From IMG/VR virus record IMGVR_UViG_3300009603_000026, positions 1 through 40,943 of that record: DNA of 40,943 nt. One strand, 5' to 3'. Position numbers and translations under genes: made by a program. Shown here one piece after another: positions 24,902 to 32,586 of the stretch (within the stretch, counting starts at the first letter, position 1; every line of letters begins with the position of its first letter). This DNA is from a virus. The notes beneath the pieces are model-generated. The model did not search any database and was not told where the DNA came from. It saw only the letters and a list, made by a program, of their open reading frames with translations.

Positions 24902-25687
24902 TCACGCGCCCCTTCCTGCTGTCACACCCGCCGTTGAGTGTTCTTGCTGGTTATCCTGTTTGAATGGGTTGATGCCAAAACGCTTCAGCACGTCTTTGGC
25001 CTCGTTCATGCTCAGCTGCTTACCCATCTGCTCGATACGACTGCGCTCTTCGGCATGGCGGGGTAAGCGCTCTGTGAAGCTCGGTAGCTTGCCATTGCGT
25101 GCCAGCTCCAGTAGACGTTGGTATTCGGTCTCGCAGAGCCTACGAAACTCCTTAATGCTCGTATGGCGTATCTGGTAGCCCACACGCTCGTTCATGAGTC
25201 GAACCAGGTCATGGGCAAACGGGTATTTATCGAAGCGCCAGCGACCTCGGGCTTCGGTGATTTCGTGAATGCAATGGTCCAGCTCTGGAATGCCAAGCTC
25301 TTCAGCTGACGGCTTGCACATATCCACAAATTCAGCCGGCGTTGGTGTAAAGCGACTGGGCGCCTTGCCGGCTTTCAGACGCTCGATACCCCGGTTAAGT
25401 CCTTTGCGGCCAATTTCGTTTTTAATTAGCTGCTCGGCGTACAGGCGCATGATGTCGTTTGAGTGCTCACCAAAACGTGAAGCGTAATCCGGACAGCAGG
25501 TGCCCAGCACCGGTACCAGTTCAGAATTTAGGATCGTCATCAGATTCATCTGCCTGGTCGTAATATCCGCTTTGGGCGAGTTGCTGTGAATGCTGCTTTG
25601 CTTCTCGCAAGAGTTTTGCTGTTGCATTTTGCGGACGCTGGTTGCCGCCAGCGCCGCTACGGGTGTTGCGTTGTTGTTTGGTTGCAT
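24902..25687 (-). CDS. Lambda P-like replicative helicase loader
   Basis: 261 residues from ATG 25687, chosen for its GGGAG at 7-base spacing. This start makes the gene overlap the initiator gene by 167 bases; ATG 25549 is an alternative. The core from about residue 50 parallels lambda P: 'ILNSELVPVLGTCCPDYA', 'YAEQLIKNEIGRKGLNRGIERLKAGKAPSRFTPTPAEFVDMCKP'. It should recruit host DnaB helicase to the origin bound by the upstream initiator. The first ~47 residues are Gln/Asn-rich and probably disordered. Length is close to that of lambda P. Confidence 0.75.
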   Translation of the reverse strand: MQPNNNATPVAALAATSVRKMQQQNSCEKQSSIHSNSPKADITTRQMNLMTILNSELVPVLGTCCPDYASRFGEHSNDIMRLYAEQLIKNEIGRKGLNRGIERLKAGKAPSRFTPTPAEFVDMCKPSAEELGIPELDHCIHEITEARGRWRFDKYPFAHDLVRLMNERVGYQIRHTSIKEFRRLCETEYQRLLELARNGKLPSFTERLPRHAEERSRIEQMGKQLSMNEAKDVLKRFGINPFKQDNQQEHSTAGVTAGRGA

Positions 25688-26402
25688 AGACTTTCTCCCT
25701 TACCATCCAGGCACGCCATTCAGCTAACCAGTCGGTTTGCTCACGTAGCGTGCTGTGATGTTTCGAGTGGAACCGGAAGTGATCGAATATGGCTTCAATC
25801 TCTTCATCGGTGATGTGAGCCGGACCATTGATTTTGGCCAGGTGTAAAAACTGAGCGTCGAATTCGAGTTGAGACCCCGTCGCCTCGCACGCGCGCGCGT
25901 TGAGAGAGAGATCTTTATCGGAAGTAACGGAGGTGTGGCGGTCATCCCGTGGCGCACCCTTGGCGCTCATCGTGGCGGTGTTAGGTTGTTCAGCCCTTGT
26001 ATTTACTGGGTTTTGCTGTGGCTCAGATAGTGGCGCTCCTCTCATGGCGCTCCCTTGGCGCTCCTCATTTGGATAGAGTGATTCTGATGAGGCAAAAACG
26101 AGTCGGAAAACCATGTTTTCGATGAGGTGGTTATTGTGCTGGCGCTCTATCCAGCCATACTTCTCCAGCTTTCGTAGCAAACGCTTAATCTGGTCGTTCG
26201 TCGGCGAGTATGGCTTCTCACGACTACCACGCTCCGGGTTAAACTCCAGGTGCTCACGTATCGCCTGATACGATATCCTGCGCTTAACTCCGACGATGGC
26301 TGTGTCGTAATCCATGTGCCAACGCAGATATAAATACAAGGACCGTTCGCGGTCACTGATATGGCTATCAGCAAACAACGCTTGGTATTCCTTGCGATTC
26401 AT
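25521..26402 (-). CDS. Lambda O-like replication initiator with DnaT-like C-terminal domain
   Basis: 293 residues from ATG 26402 (ATGA overlap with the preceding stop). The N-terminal winged-helix region (about 1-110) has 'SYQAIREHLEFNP' and 'TNDQIKRLLRKLEKYGWIERQ'. A low-complexity linker (about 115-180) follows, then 'FLHLAKINGPAHITDEEIEAIFDHFRFHSKHHSTLREQTDWLAEWRAWMVREK', which resembles the ssDNA-binding domain of primosomal DnaT. The gene lies directly upstream of the P-like loader, as lambda O does. The linker-coding DNA carries TGGCGCTC repeats, a likely internal origin. Confidence 0.75.
   Translation of the reverse strand: MNRKEYQALFADSHISDRERSLYLYLRWHMDYDTAIVGVKRRISYQAIREHLEFNPERGSREKPYSPTNDQIKRLLRKLEKYGWIERQHNNHLIENMVFRLVFASSESLYPNEERQGSAMRGAPLSEPQQNPVNTRAEQPNTATMSAKGAPRDDRHTSVTSDKDLSLNARACEATGSQLEFDAQFLHLAKINGPAHITDEEIEAIFDHFRFHSKHHSTLREQTDWLAEWRAWMVREKVYATKQQRNTRSGAGGNQRPQNATAKLLREAKQHSQQLAQSGYYDQADESDDDPKF
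25961..26147. repeat. TGGCGCTC iterons: candidate phage replication origin
   Basis: The octamer TGGCGCTC occurs at 25961, 26031, 26045, 26056 and 26140, with a degenerate copy (TGGCGCAC) at 25950. Three copies are packed in 33 bases (26031-26063), all in the same orientation. They lie in the linker-coding part of the initiator gene, as the lambda O-binding iterons lie in gene O. Confidence 0.6.
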
Positions 26403-27001
26403 AACCGTTTGCCGCTCTCGAACGTATCCAGTTGTCGTATTAGGCACATGGCCGTACTGACTACATCCATCAGCTCTGTGCGTGTTTCATGTGCCTGCTC
26501 CAACTCCGACTCACTCAGCTCATTGTCGGCCAGCACTTCACTGAGCTTCTGAATGGCTTCACCTGTTTCTTTTACGAAGCTACCCAGATCGGCCAGTCGG
26601 TTTGTCTCCGTTGGTTTCTCCATCGGGATGAAGCCGTATCGCTCACACAATATTCGGGCGCAGATGGAGCGCTCCGGGTCCGGCAGTGCTTTAACCAATG
26701 CTTCTTCAAGCTCCGACGGGATAAACAGAGGATGTTCACCATGTGGCGCATGAACGATACGCTGAATGCGCTTGTGTGCCGCCTGTAAGCCCTTCACCGA
26801 ATTCACATCAAAGGGTTTAAGCTCCCGGTTCTGCTCCCATACCGTTGCGTTGTAATGCAGTACAACGGTTTCGACGTATTGCTTGAATAAAAGCCCACGG
26901 CGATTAATGGCCATACTGACGTAATAGCGAATAACCTGGGGCCTGCTCAGACCATGTTCGTGGATTTGTACCTGATCGGACGTTCGTCTTGTTCGTGACA
27001 C
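26399..27001 (-). CDS. First gene of leftward early operon, function unknown
   Basis: 200 residues beginning MSRTRRTSDQVQIHEHGLSR. The protein is mainly helical, with a basic N-terminus, 'HKRIQRIVHAPHGEHPLFIPSELEEALVKALPDPERSICARIL' in the centre and a coiled-coil-like C-terminus rich in Glu/Leu. I do not recognise a family. It is the first gene behind the early promoter (27060-27089) and overlaps the initiator gene by ATGA. The place is that of lambda cII, or of an ancillary regulator or replication gene. No convincing helix-turn-helix is visible. Confidence 0.65.
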   Translation of the reverse strand: MSRTRRTSDQVQIHEHGLSRPQVIRYYVSMAINRRGLLFKQYVETVVLHYNATVWEQNRELKPFDVNSVKGLQAAHKRIQRIVHAPHGEHPLFIPSELEEALVKALPDPERSICARILCERYGFIPMEKPTETNRLADLGSFVKETGEAIQKLSEVLADNELSESELEQAHETRTELMDVVSTAMCLIRQLDTFESGKRL

Positions 27002-27059
27002 TTTGTAGACTCCCTGTATACATGTTGCGTGTTAATCGAGTTGCCGCTCGATGTTTTGA

Positions 27060-27089
27060 ACTATAATTCTTACTTAATGTTTAAGTCAA
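27060..27089 (-). promoter_or_regulatory. Leftward early promoter with operator-like palindrome
   Basis: Minus strand TTGACT (27089-27084), 18 bases, TATAGT (27065-27060): a near-consensus sigma-70 promoter 60 bases before the first early gene. The spacer contains CTTAA-TGT-TTAAG (27073-27085), a near-perfect palindrome well placed for repressor binding. Further TTAA-rich symmetric elements (TTAGCTAA 27118-27125, CTTAAG near 27149) lie between it and the repressor gene. Confidence 0.7.
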
Positions 27090-27160
27090 GCTAAGCATAA
27101 AATTTTATAAATTACTGTTAGCTAAACTATTCGCATATGGGAATCTGCTTAAGGGAATTT

Positions 27161-27859
27161 ATGGCCTCGGAAAAATTTAAAGACAGAGTCAAGAAGGCGC
27201 GCAGAGAGAAAGGCTTAACGCAGGTAAAGCTGAGCAAGTTGCTGGGCGTAACTTCGGCCAATGTTTCTTTCTGGGAGCAAGGTCTTAGCTTTCCGAACAC
27301 CACCAATCTCAAAAACTTAGCCGACGCCCTAAACGTAACTATCGACTGGCTGGAGCACGGCGATAAGAGCGCTGGCCCTGAATACATTCCGCCGGCTAAC
27401 GCCTGGGAACTCCCGGACGATGTCGACCTGTCAGATGCCGAGTATCGCGACATCATGGTCCCCCGCCTGGACGAAGTGTCACAGGACAACTACTTGGGCG
27501 AGCCGAATTACAAGAAGCTGTTCCCGGTGCGCAAGGAATTGCTGCAGCTGTATAGCCTGCAACCAAGGAGCCTGGGTGCCTTAATCATGCCAGATACATC
27601 GATGGAGCCATCGATTGCCAAAGGCGATATGTTGTTAGTGGATACCAGTGTCAGAACCATCGAGCGCGACAAGCAACGTATTTATGCCCTGGTTAAAGAC
27701 AAAACGAAACTCGTTATTTGCCGGGCTGATGAGGACGTTTTCGGTAAATTGATGTGGGTCGATTCACGCGGCCGCCAGAGTGCGACCACGGTGAAGGATG
27801 AAGAATGGGCCCAGTTTACGATCGCCGGGCGTGTTGTTATGCGGACTGGGGCTCTTTAG
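27161..27859 (+). CDS. cI: CI-type repressor: HTH plus S24/LexA-like peptidase
   Basis: 232 residues from ATG 27161, chosen for AAGGGA just upstream; the ATG at 27137 lacks one. A helix-turn-helix lies at about 18-45 ('LTQVKLSKLLGVTSANVSFWEQG'). The C-terminal S24 peptidase domain has 'MPDTSMEPSIAKGDMLLVD' with Ser147 and a Lys near 183. An Ala-Gly pair at 71-72 is a possible self-cleavage site but is farther from the Ser than usual. The protein maintains lysogeny and should be inactivated through RecA after DNA damage. It is divergent from the leftward early operon it presumably represses. Confidence 0.92.
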   Translation: MASEKFKDRVKKARREKGLTQVKLSKLLGVTSANVSFWEQGLSFPNTTNLKNLADALNVTIDWLEHGDKSAGPEYIPPANAWELPDDVDLSDAEYRDIMVPRLDEVSQDNYLGEPNYKKLFPVRKELLQLYSLQPRSLGALIMPDTSMEPSIAKGDMLLVDTSVRTIERDKQRIYALVKDKTKLVICRADEDVFGKLMWVDSRGRQSATTVKDEEWAQFTIAGRVVMRTGAL

Positions 27860-28637
27860 TCCGCTTAACTACATAGTTGGTCATTTCTGCCTGGCAAAGG
27901 TCATTTAACTCGACAACTTCTTTCCGGTAGGCCGTCACTCCCTCTGGCTCTTTTATTTCAAATGCGGCTAACTTTTTAGTTATCAAACTTTCTTCATTGC
28001 CAAGGTCAATAATTGTGTTTAGTTGAGCATAAATATCACCGCCAAACTCTATATACTCCCTAATCATGCAGATGACATGCCGCCCTATCGCGAAATAACT
28101 TTTTAGCGATGAGCTCAAGTCATCCAGCTCAGCGTCACTCATTGACTTACCGTGTTTCTCTGAAAAATCGCGCCTCGTTACTTGACCAGTGACAGGATCA
28201 TAGCCTTCGCCCATTGTCTCGTCACATTTTTTAATAAAAACGCTTAGTGTCTTTGTTTGATTTTCTCGAGCTATTGGGATGGTTCTTTCAAGTTGCTCTT
28301 GTTTGCTTGTTTCTATGCGGCTTCGTTCCGCTTGTTGCTGTATGCGTGTCGCGGCTTCCATTTCCTTACGAGTTTTCTGAAACTCATCACGCTGAACAAT
28401 AATGGAACGATAGAATAGTAATGCGGAGCACAATGCAATCACCGGCGTTGCTATTCCCGAAAAATACGCGGCAAATATTGCCCAATCCTTGGGTTTGCCC
28501 CATTCAAGACTGTGAAACACAACGACGAAGACAGCAGGCACCACCAACATAGTTACCAAGCCCAACCCGACTATCCAAAAAACCTTCTCTTCCGGGTGTT
28601 TAATCTCCTTATCCTGCGACTCTTTCCCCCTGCCCAT
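27837..28637 (-). CDS. Cargo gene: two-helix membrane protein with coiled coil, Abi-like
   Basis: 266 residues. Two transmembrane helices near the N-terminus ('VFWIVGLGLVTMLVVPAVFVVVF', about 19-41, and 'WAIFAAYFSGIATPVIALCSALLFY', about 52-76) are followed by a coiled coil ('IVQRDEFQKTRKEMEAATRIQQQAERSR') and a soluble helical domain. This plan resembles putative phage abortive-infection proteins (putAbiC, PF16872), but the match is architectural only. The gene overlaps the 3' end of the repressor by 23 bases on the opposite strand, so the two transcripts interfere. It is expected to be expressed in the lysogen. Confidence 0.55.
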   Translation of the reverse strand: MGRGKESQDKEIKHPEEKVFWIVGLGLVTMLVVPAVFVVVFHSLEWGKPKDWAIFAAYFSGIATPVIALCSALLFYRSIIVQRDEFQKTRKEMEAATRIQQQAERSRIETSKQEQLERTIPIARENQTKTLSVFIKKCDETMGEGYDPVTGQVTRRDFSEKHGKSMSDAELDDLSSSLKSYFAIGRHVICMIREYIEFGGDIYAQLNTIIDLGNEESLITKKLAAFEIKEPEGVTAYRKEVVELNDLCQAEMTNYVVKRTKEPQSA

Positions 28638-28719
28638 AACTTCCTCTTCTCTATCAACTAGTTAATGACATATATCATAGTGCGCTGTGAATTTTATATA
28701 ATTACATGACCTGGCGAGC

Positions 28720-28748
28720 TTGTCACGGGATCCGGAACGCGGTAAATT
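28720..28748 (+). promoter_or_regulatory. Promoter of the two-gene cargo operon
   Basis: TTGTCA (28720-28725), 17 bases, TAAATT (28743-28748), followed by GGGAGG (28772-28777) and ATG 28782. It lies in the divergent gap beside the membrane gene and gives the operon its own promoter, independent of the lytic operons. Confidence 0.5.
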
Positions 28749-28781
28749 TGTGCAATAAAAATAAAAAGCCAGGGAGGCGTT

Positions 28782-29882
28782 ATGGCTCAAAGTACGAACA
28801 GCGCAAAATTCATTGCTGGATACAGCGTAACTTATACTCAGGACAGCACTACGAAGAAGTGGGCCAGCGATAAGGGTAACCTATGGTCATCAGCTAATGC
28901 GAGCACCGACCAGTTCGCTAAAGAAGCGCATTTAAAAATAGGAAATCGTGCGAAAAACCACGCCGAAATCCCTAGTCCTTATAAAACCAAATCTTTTGCT
29001 GAGTTTTTGGATAACTATCTAAAAGGGAATTTAAATTTTAAAAAGATGTCAGAGGGCATCATCACAAACTCTGGTCTGCAATTAAGTAAATCTCGTAGCT
29101 ATAAGCGGCTCATGTTAACTTTTCTCAGCTACTCTTGTGATGTCTATAATAAAGCTAGCGGTACGTTTACTCCAACGGAGAGGCTTCTAGTCGTTCTTTT
29201 AAAGGACAAAACTGTTCTCAGAATTCAAAAAAACAACCCTGATAGCGTAGAAATAATAGACTTTGATGACATACTACATGCAGGAATGGTTGATACAAAT
29301 GACTTCAAAAATAGTTCGGCGACAAATGCGAACTTTGATATAAGCTTTATAAATGGCAGTTCTGATTACTTCATAAATTTTCTTGATGCTAAAGGACTTA
29401 TTCACAATAAAGAGAGCGTGAGTGAAATTCTTGATGCATTAAATGACTTTTTTAAAGCAAACCAAATATTGCCATCCGAAAAGAACAAAATTAAGTCTAA
29501 TCTGTCTGTGATGATGCAGAAACATAAGAAAGATAACGTAGAAACAACGATTGAGGATGTTAGCAACAAAGTTTATGATTCTATGTCGACTAATACAGCC
29601 AAGAAATTTAACCGGGATTCCTTTCAAAAGTATGTTCTTCAGGGCACATATAAAGTTAACGAATCTTTTTACAGTACTAGTACTCTTCTCGAAAAACTAG
29701 ACTTTGTCCCCGTGAGCAGTCCAGTTGGGGAGCTAAAGATACGCCCCTCATTTTTTGGCAAACATAATAAAGGCAAATTAAACTCTGCTGAATTTGACAA
29801 AAAATCAAAGAGTTTAACCATAAAAACAAAAATATCTGACGACGAGACAGTTCAAGCTATTTTGAGAGCGATTGAAAAGTGA
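28782..29882 (+). CDS. NdpA/YejK-like nucleoid-associated protein (cargo)
   Basis: 366 residues, AT-rich gene. Similarity in order and spacing to the 37-kDa nucleoid-associated family (YejK/NdpA, PF04245) is visible. The shared elements are 'RLLVVLLKD', 'IDFDDILHAGMVDTNDF', 'ISFINGSSDYFINFLDAKGLIHNKESVSEILDALNDFF', a helical 'SEKNKIKSNLSVMMQKH', 'FQKYVLQGTYKVNESF' and the closing 'FDKKSKSLTIKTKI...VQAILRAIEK'. Such proteins bind DNA or the nucleoid. A strong GGGAGG precedes the ATG. The stop overlaps the next start by four bases, so it is co-translated with a membrane protein. Together with the site next to cI this suggests a lambda Rex-like sensor. Confidence 0.55.
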   Translation: MAQSTNSAKFIAGYSVTYTQDSTTKKWASDKGNLWSSANASTDQFAKEAHLKIGNRAKNHAEIPSPYKTKSFAEFLDNYLKGNLNFKKMSEGIITNSGLQLSKSRSYKRLMLTFLSYSCDVYNKASGTFTPTERLLVVLLKDKTVLRIQKNNPDSVEIIDFDDILHAGMVDTNDFKNSSATNANFDISFINGSSDYFINFLDAKGLIHNKESVSEILDALNDFFKANQILPSEKNKIKSNLSVMMQKHKKDNVETTIEDVSNKVYDSMSTNTAKKFNRDSFQKYVLQGTYKVNESFYSTSTLLEKLDFVPVSSPVGELKIRPSFFGKHNKGKLNSAEFDKKSKSLTIKTKISDDETVQAILRAIEK

Positions 29883-31012
29883 CCAAGTTAGAGGAAGTAT
29901 TCCATAACTCAGATATATTAAGAGATAGCGAATATGTTTTAGTCGATGTAGAAACGGCTAAAAGGATACAACTATTTGTTGGCCCTGAAGATTATGAACA
30001 GTATGAGCCGGATGAATATAGCGATGAAAAAATTTCTTTTAGAATCGATGACTTACCCTTCATTTTTACTGACTTACAACTATCAATAGAATCAATAGTT
30101 TTTTCCGAAGACTTAGTTTATAAAGAATTATTTGTTATATCCAAGAACAGAGTTATAGACTTTTCTTGGTTTCACAGGTGCATATACGAATGGAAAGAAT
30201 TACTTTCGACTCTGTGTGAGAAAAAGTTTGAGAGTGGTCAGGGTGAAGAGTACCTTGTCATCAATCCTTGGTCATCAGTTGATGGATCCGAAATTTTTAA
30301 CTTAAATGATGTAGTTAACTTTGATGACGAAAAAATAGAAAATATTTTAAAGGCAATATCTTCCCCACATATTTTAATAGATATACTGAACGAAAGAGAT
30401 GCTCACAGCAACGAGCGAAAGGCGACTTTAAAAAAATCATTGGTCGAGTGTTTCAAAGATATTGGCAGCAAAGACCTTGCATGGCTTCTTTGCAATGCAG
30501 AGGAATTAGACAAAGCTTACCGGCAAGATTATGAGGTTTACTTAAGAGCTTTCTCCTTCAAAGAGTTTAATGAGCGAGTTGACGACGAATTAAGAAAGAT
30601 CATCGAAAAATGTACCGAGCAAGTTCACAGCTTTCAGTTGCAGTCATTTGCAGTTCCAGTTGTAGTGGTTCTTTCATCAATTGCTCGTACCGGCGAGAAA
30701 AAGATGACTCTGGCTTTAATATTTGGGTTTATATTGGCGACCCTATTATTGTGGCGATCCTTTAAAAGCAAACGGGATGCAATAAAAACCTCAACATCCT
30801 CTAGTATGAAGAGCTTACAGGTATACCGCCGGAGATTGTCCGAGGAAACCAGCAATACAAGCCATCCTTTGTTGGAAATTATCGACGATTCAATAGAACA
30901 AGTGAGCGAAATAAGACGAACAAGTCTTTTGGAAGTTTCTAGAGTTGGCGCAATTATTTGTTGTGTGACAATTTTGTATATTTTGGCAGCTATTATATTT
31001 GGGACATTTTAG
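29879..31012 (+). CDS. Membrane protein, putative effector partner of the NdpA-like protein
   Basis: 377 residues from a GTG start at 29879, overlapping the previous stop as GTGA. About 245 residues of acidic soluble domain come first ('YVLVDVETAKRIQLFVGPEDYEQYEPDEYSDEK'). A hydrophobic C-terminal part follows: 'LQSFAVPVVVVLSSIARTG' (near 254-272), 'MTLALIFGFILATLLLW' (near 276-292), a cytosolic-looking basic loop and 'VGAIICCVTILYILAAIIFG' at the very end. No family is recognised. A cytosolic sensing domain on a membrane part, co-translated with a nucleoid protein, suits an effector that damages or signals at the inner membrane. Function unproven. Confidence 0.6.
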   Translation: MTKLEEVFHNSDILRDSEYVLVDVETAKRIQLFVGPEDYEQYEPDEYSDEKISFRIDDLPFIFTDLQLSIESIVFSEDLVYKELFVISKNRVIDFSWFHRCIYEWKELLSTLCEKKFESGQGEEYLVINPWSSVDGSEIFNLNDVVNFDDEKIENILKAISSPHILIDILNERDAHSNERKATLKKSLVECFKDIGSKDLAWLLCNAEELDKAYRQDYEVYLRAFSFKEFNERVDDELRKIIEKCTEQVHSFQLQSFAVPVVVVLSSIARTGEKKMTLALIFGFILATLLLWRSFKSKRDAIKTSTSSSMKSLQVYRRRLSEETSNTSHPLLEIIDDSIEQVSEIRRTSLLEVSRVGAIICCVTILYILAAIIFGTF

Positions 31013-31021
31013 AAGGTCGAT

Positions 31022-31339
31022 ATGAAGCTCAAGGAACTGAGCGAGCAGGCATACAACGAACAGATTGACCTTGCCGACATTCGCAAGCACATTAACGCCC
31101 TGCCCGACGACGAACAGGCACTGGTAACTGCGGCTATCCATTCAGCTGAAGAACTCTTCCGGCGCCAGCAACAGTCGCTGGCCAACTTCCTATCCTTATC
31201 ACGCAACGAGCAAGCCAGCTATTTTGCCGCAGTCTGCCAAATGCGAGCGTACTACTTCAACGCCGGTGATTGGCCCCAGGTCATCGGCTTTCACTTTCTG
31301 CTTCACCAGTTACAACGCGCAATGTTCGAGCCGGTGTAA
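31022..31339 (+). CDS. Small helical protein, function unknown
   Basis: 105 residues beginning MKLKELSEQAYNEQIDLADI, nine bases after the membrane protein's stop, with AGAAGG upstream. Helical throughout ('DEQALVTAAIHSAEELFRRQQQSLANFLSLS'), no membrane segment, ending 'VIGFHFLLHQLQRAMFEPV'. Its base composition returns to that of the phage backbone, so it probably belongs to the phage rather than to the preceding cargo operon, although it may be co-transcribed with it. No known family. Confidence 0.55.
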   Translation: MKLKELSEQAYNEQIDLADIRKHINALPDDEQALVTAAIHSAEELFRRQQQSLANFLSLSRNEQASYFAAVCQMRAYYFNAGDWPQVIGFHFLLHQLQRAMFEPV

Positions 31340-31629
31340 TTTTATTGAAAACGCTCTACCCCTTGCCAGTAAAGAGTTTCGCAATCAGTAGCCAGATTTT
31401 AAAAATGTGCTAGCGCCAATAGTAAAACGCTTTAATCCCAATCAGTAGCGCCGATCTGAAAATATGGTTTCATAGTGTTGCCGTCATCGAAAATTAACCG
31501 TGTAAAAAAGTAGATGGCGAAAAAATCCGTAGGACTATAGTTCTGCGCATTCATCGAAACCGAGCAAGCCAGGACTGGCCCCCTGGTTAATTATCCGGAT
31601 AAGCGCTCACCAAATTAGGGATTAAGATA
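31340..31629 (+). other. Non-coding stretch with short direct repeats and a palindrome
   Basis: No convincing gene in 290 bases. CAATCAGTAGC occurs at 31382-31392 and 31439-31449, each preceded by AAAACGCT (31348 and 31424), as if a roughly 60-base segment was duplicated and diverged. A perfect 12-base palindrome, TTATCCGGATAA, lies at 31591-31602, 28 bases before the next ATG, and may be an operator. Confidence 0.45.
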
Positions 31630-31815
31630 ATGAGTGAAGTTAAAGTGTATTACGTCGTGTTCACTGACAAGGAAACAGGCCTGGTTGGTGCTCAGAACTG
31701 CGTTGATTATGAGACTGCGGTTAATGTCGCTGAAATTAAGCAGCAGAATGCTCGCTATAGTGGCATTTTAATAACGGAGGCTATTGCCGCCCCACCCGCT
31801 CACAGTTCATTGTGA
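31630..31815 (+). CDS. Small protein, function unknown
   Basis: 61 residues beginning MSEVKVYYVVFTDKETGLVG, a compact beta-alpha-beta-like protein ending 'EAIAAPPAHSSL'. An AGGGAT-type ribosome-binding site precedes the ATG and a terminator-like hairpin follows nine bases after the stop, so it may be a single-gene transcript. A 12-base palindrome upstream suggests local control. No family recognised. Confidence 0.5.
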   Translation: MSEVKVYYVVFTDKETGLVGAQNCVDYETAVNVAEIKQQNARYSGILITEAIAAPPAHSSL

Positions 31816-31823
31816 TAGCTGCT

Positions 31824-31848
31824 GGCGCCCGTTTGGGCGCCCTATTTG
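31824..31848 (+). terminator. Rho-independent terminator-like hairpin
   Basis: GGCGCCC-GTTT-GGGCGCC (31824-31841) followed by CTATTTGT. The stem is perfect and GC-rich; the T-run is weak. It separates the small gene from the lipoprotein gene. Confidence 0.6.
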
Positions 31849-31918
31849 TATTAGCAGTGACATGGAGGAGTTGATCATTTAAATTAAGCTTTAGGATTAA
31901 TAACATAGGGAATAAATC

Positions 31919-32557
31919 ATGAAGAAATTACTACTTATCAGCGCTTCCTTTTTATTCGTGGTGGGCTGCGCATCGACTCTCCAGCCCCAAAAGCCGTGGG
32001 TAAGCACCATCAAAATGGATGAGTTTACTGATGAGGTTACGTGTTCAGTTATTGCCGGTACATTAATGTCAAATAACTTCTCTCTAACTTACCAAAATAG
32101 GTACTATCCAGTAATAAAAAAAGTTAATGACCAACTGTTAGTTGGGGTTGTTAGTGGTGGAACCGCACCACTACCCGTTGGTAACGTACAGCTGCGCATT
32201 GATGACCATGACACGTGGACAATAGAAGCCTCTGAAACGCCAGTTGACGGTGAGAACTCAATGGTTGACGTTGCTTATTCGGAAAGTATGACTAGTGCCT
32301 ATACTGCCAATATGACCGAAGAACAAAAAGCGCAATACCTCGCTGTACTGGAAGCAACCAAACAGAACAGCGCCGGTATAATGTCACCAGAAACATTAAC
32401 CACCGGCGACAAAGCGAGAGCAATTCTTGAACAAATCCGATCAGGTAAAGAGCTTAAGGTTCGTGTACTCGGTTTCGGAATGCAAAAATCGACAACCGGC
32501 CGACACCCGATCGATGCAAGTTTCGAAAAAGCACTCAACGAATGTGGGATTAAGTAA
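31919..32557 (+). CDS. Lipoprotein, probable lysogenic-conversion gene
   Basis: 212 residues. A short basic-hydrophobic signal, 'MKKLLLISASFLFVVGC', has a lipobox-type FVVGC ending at Cys17. The mature part is soluble with 'DEFTDEVTCSVIAGTLMSNNF' and a C-terminal 'EKALNECGIK' that could form a disulphide. AGGGA precedes the start, and a terminator follows within 30 bases of the stop, so it is a self-contained unit. Prophage lipoproteins often modify the host envelope or block superinfecting phages. The family is not recognised, so the role is inferred. Confidence 0.65.
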   Translation: MKKLLLISASFLFVVGCASTLQPQKPWVSTIKMDEFTDEVTCSVIAGTLMSNNFSLTYQNRYYPVIKKVNDQLLVGVVSGGTAPLPVGNVQLRIDDHDTWTIEASETPVDGENSMVDVAYSESMTSAYTANMTEEQKAQYLAVLEATKQNSAGIMSPETLTTGDKARAILEQIRSGKELKVRVLGFGMQKSTTGRHPIDASFEKALNECGIK

Positions 32558-32586
32558 TACTTAAAAAAGTACTTAAGTAGTTTGAG

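Noticed and set aside
25950-26147. TGGCGCTC repeats as a CRISPR array
   Set aside because: Units are only 8 bases, spacing is irregular (11 to 84 bases) and they lie in a coding region; iterons fit better.
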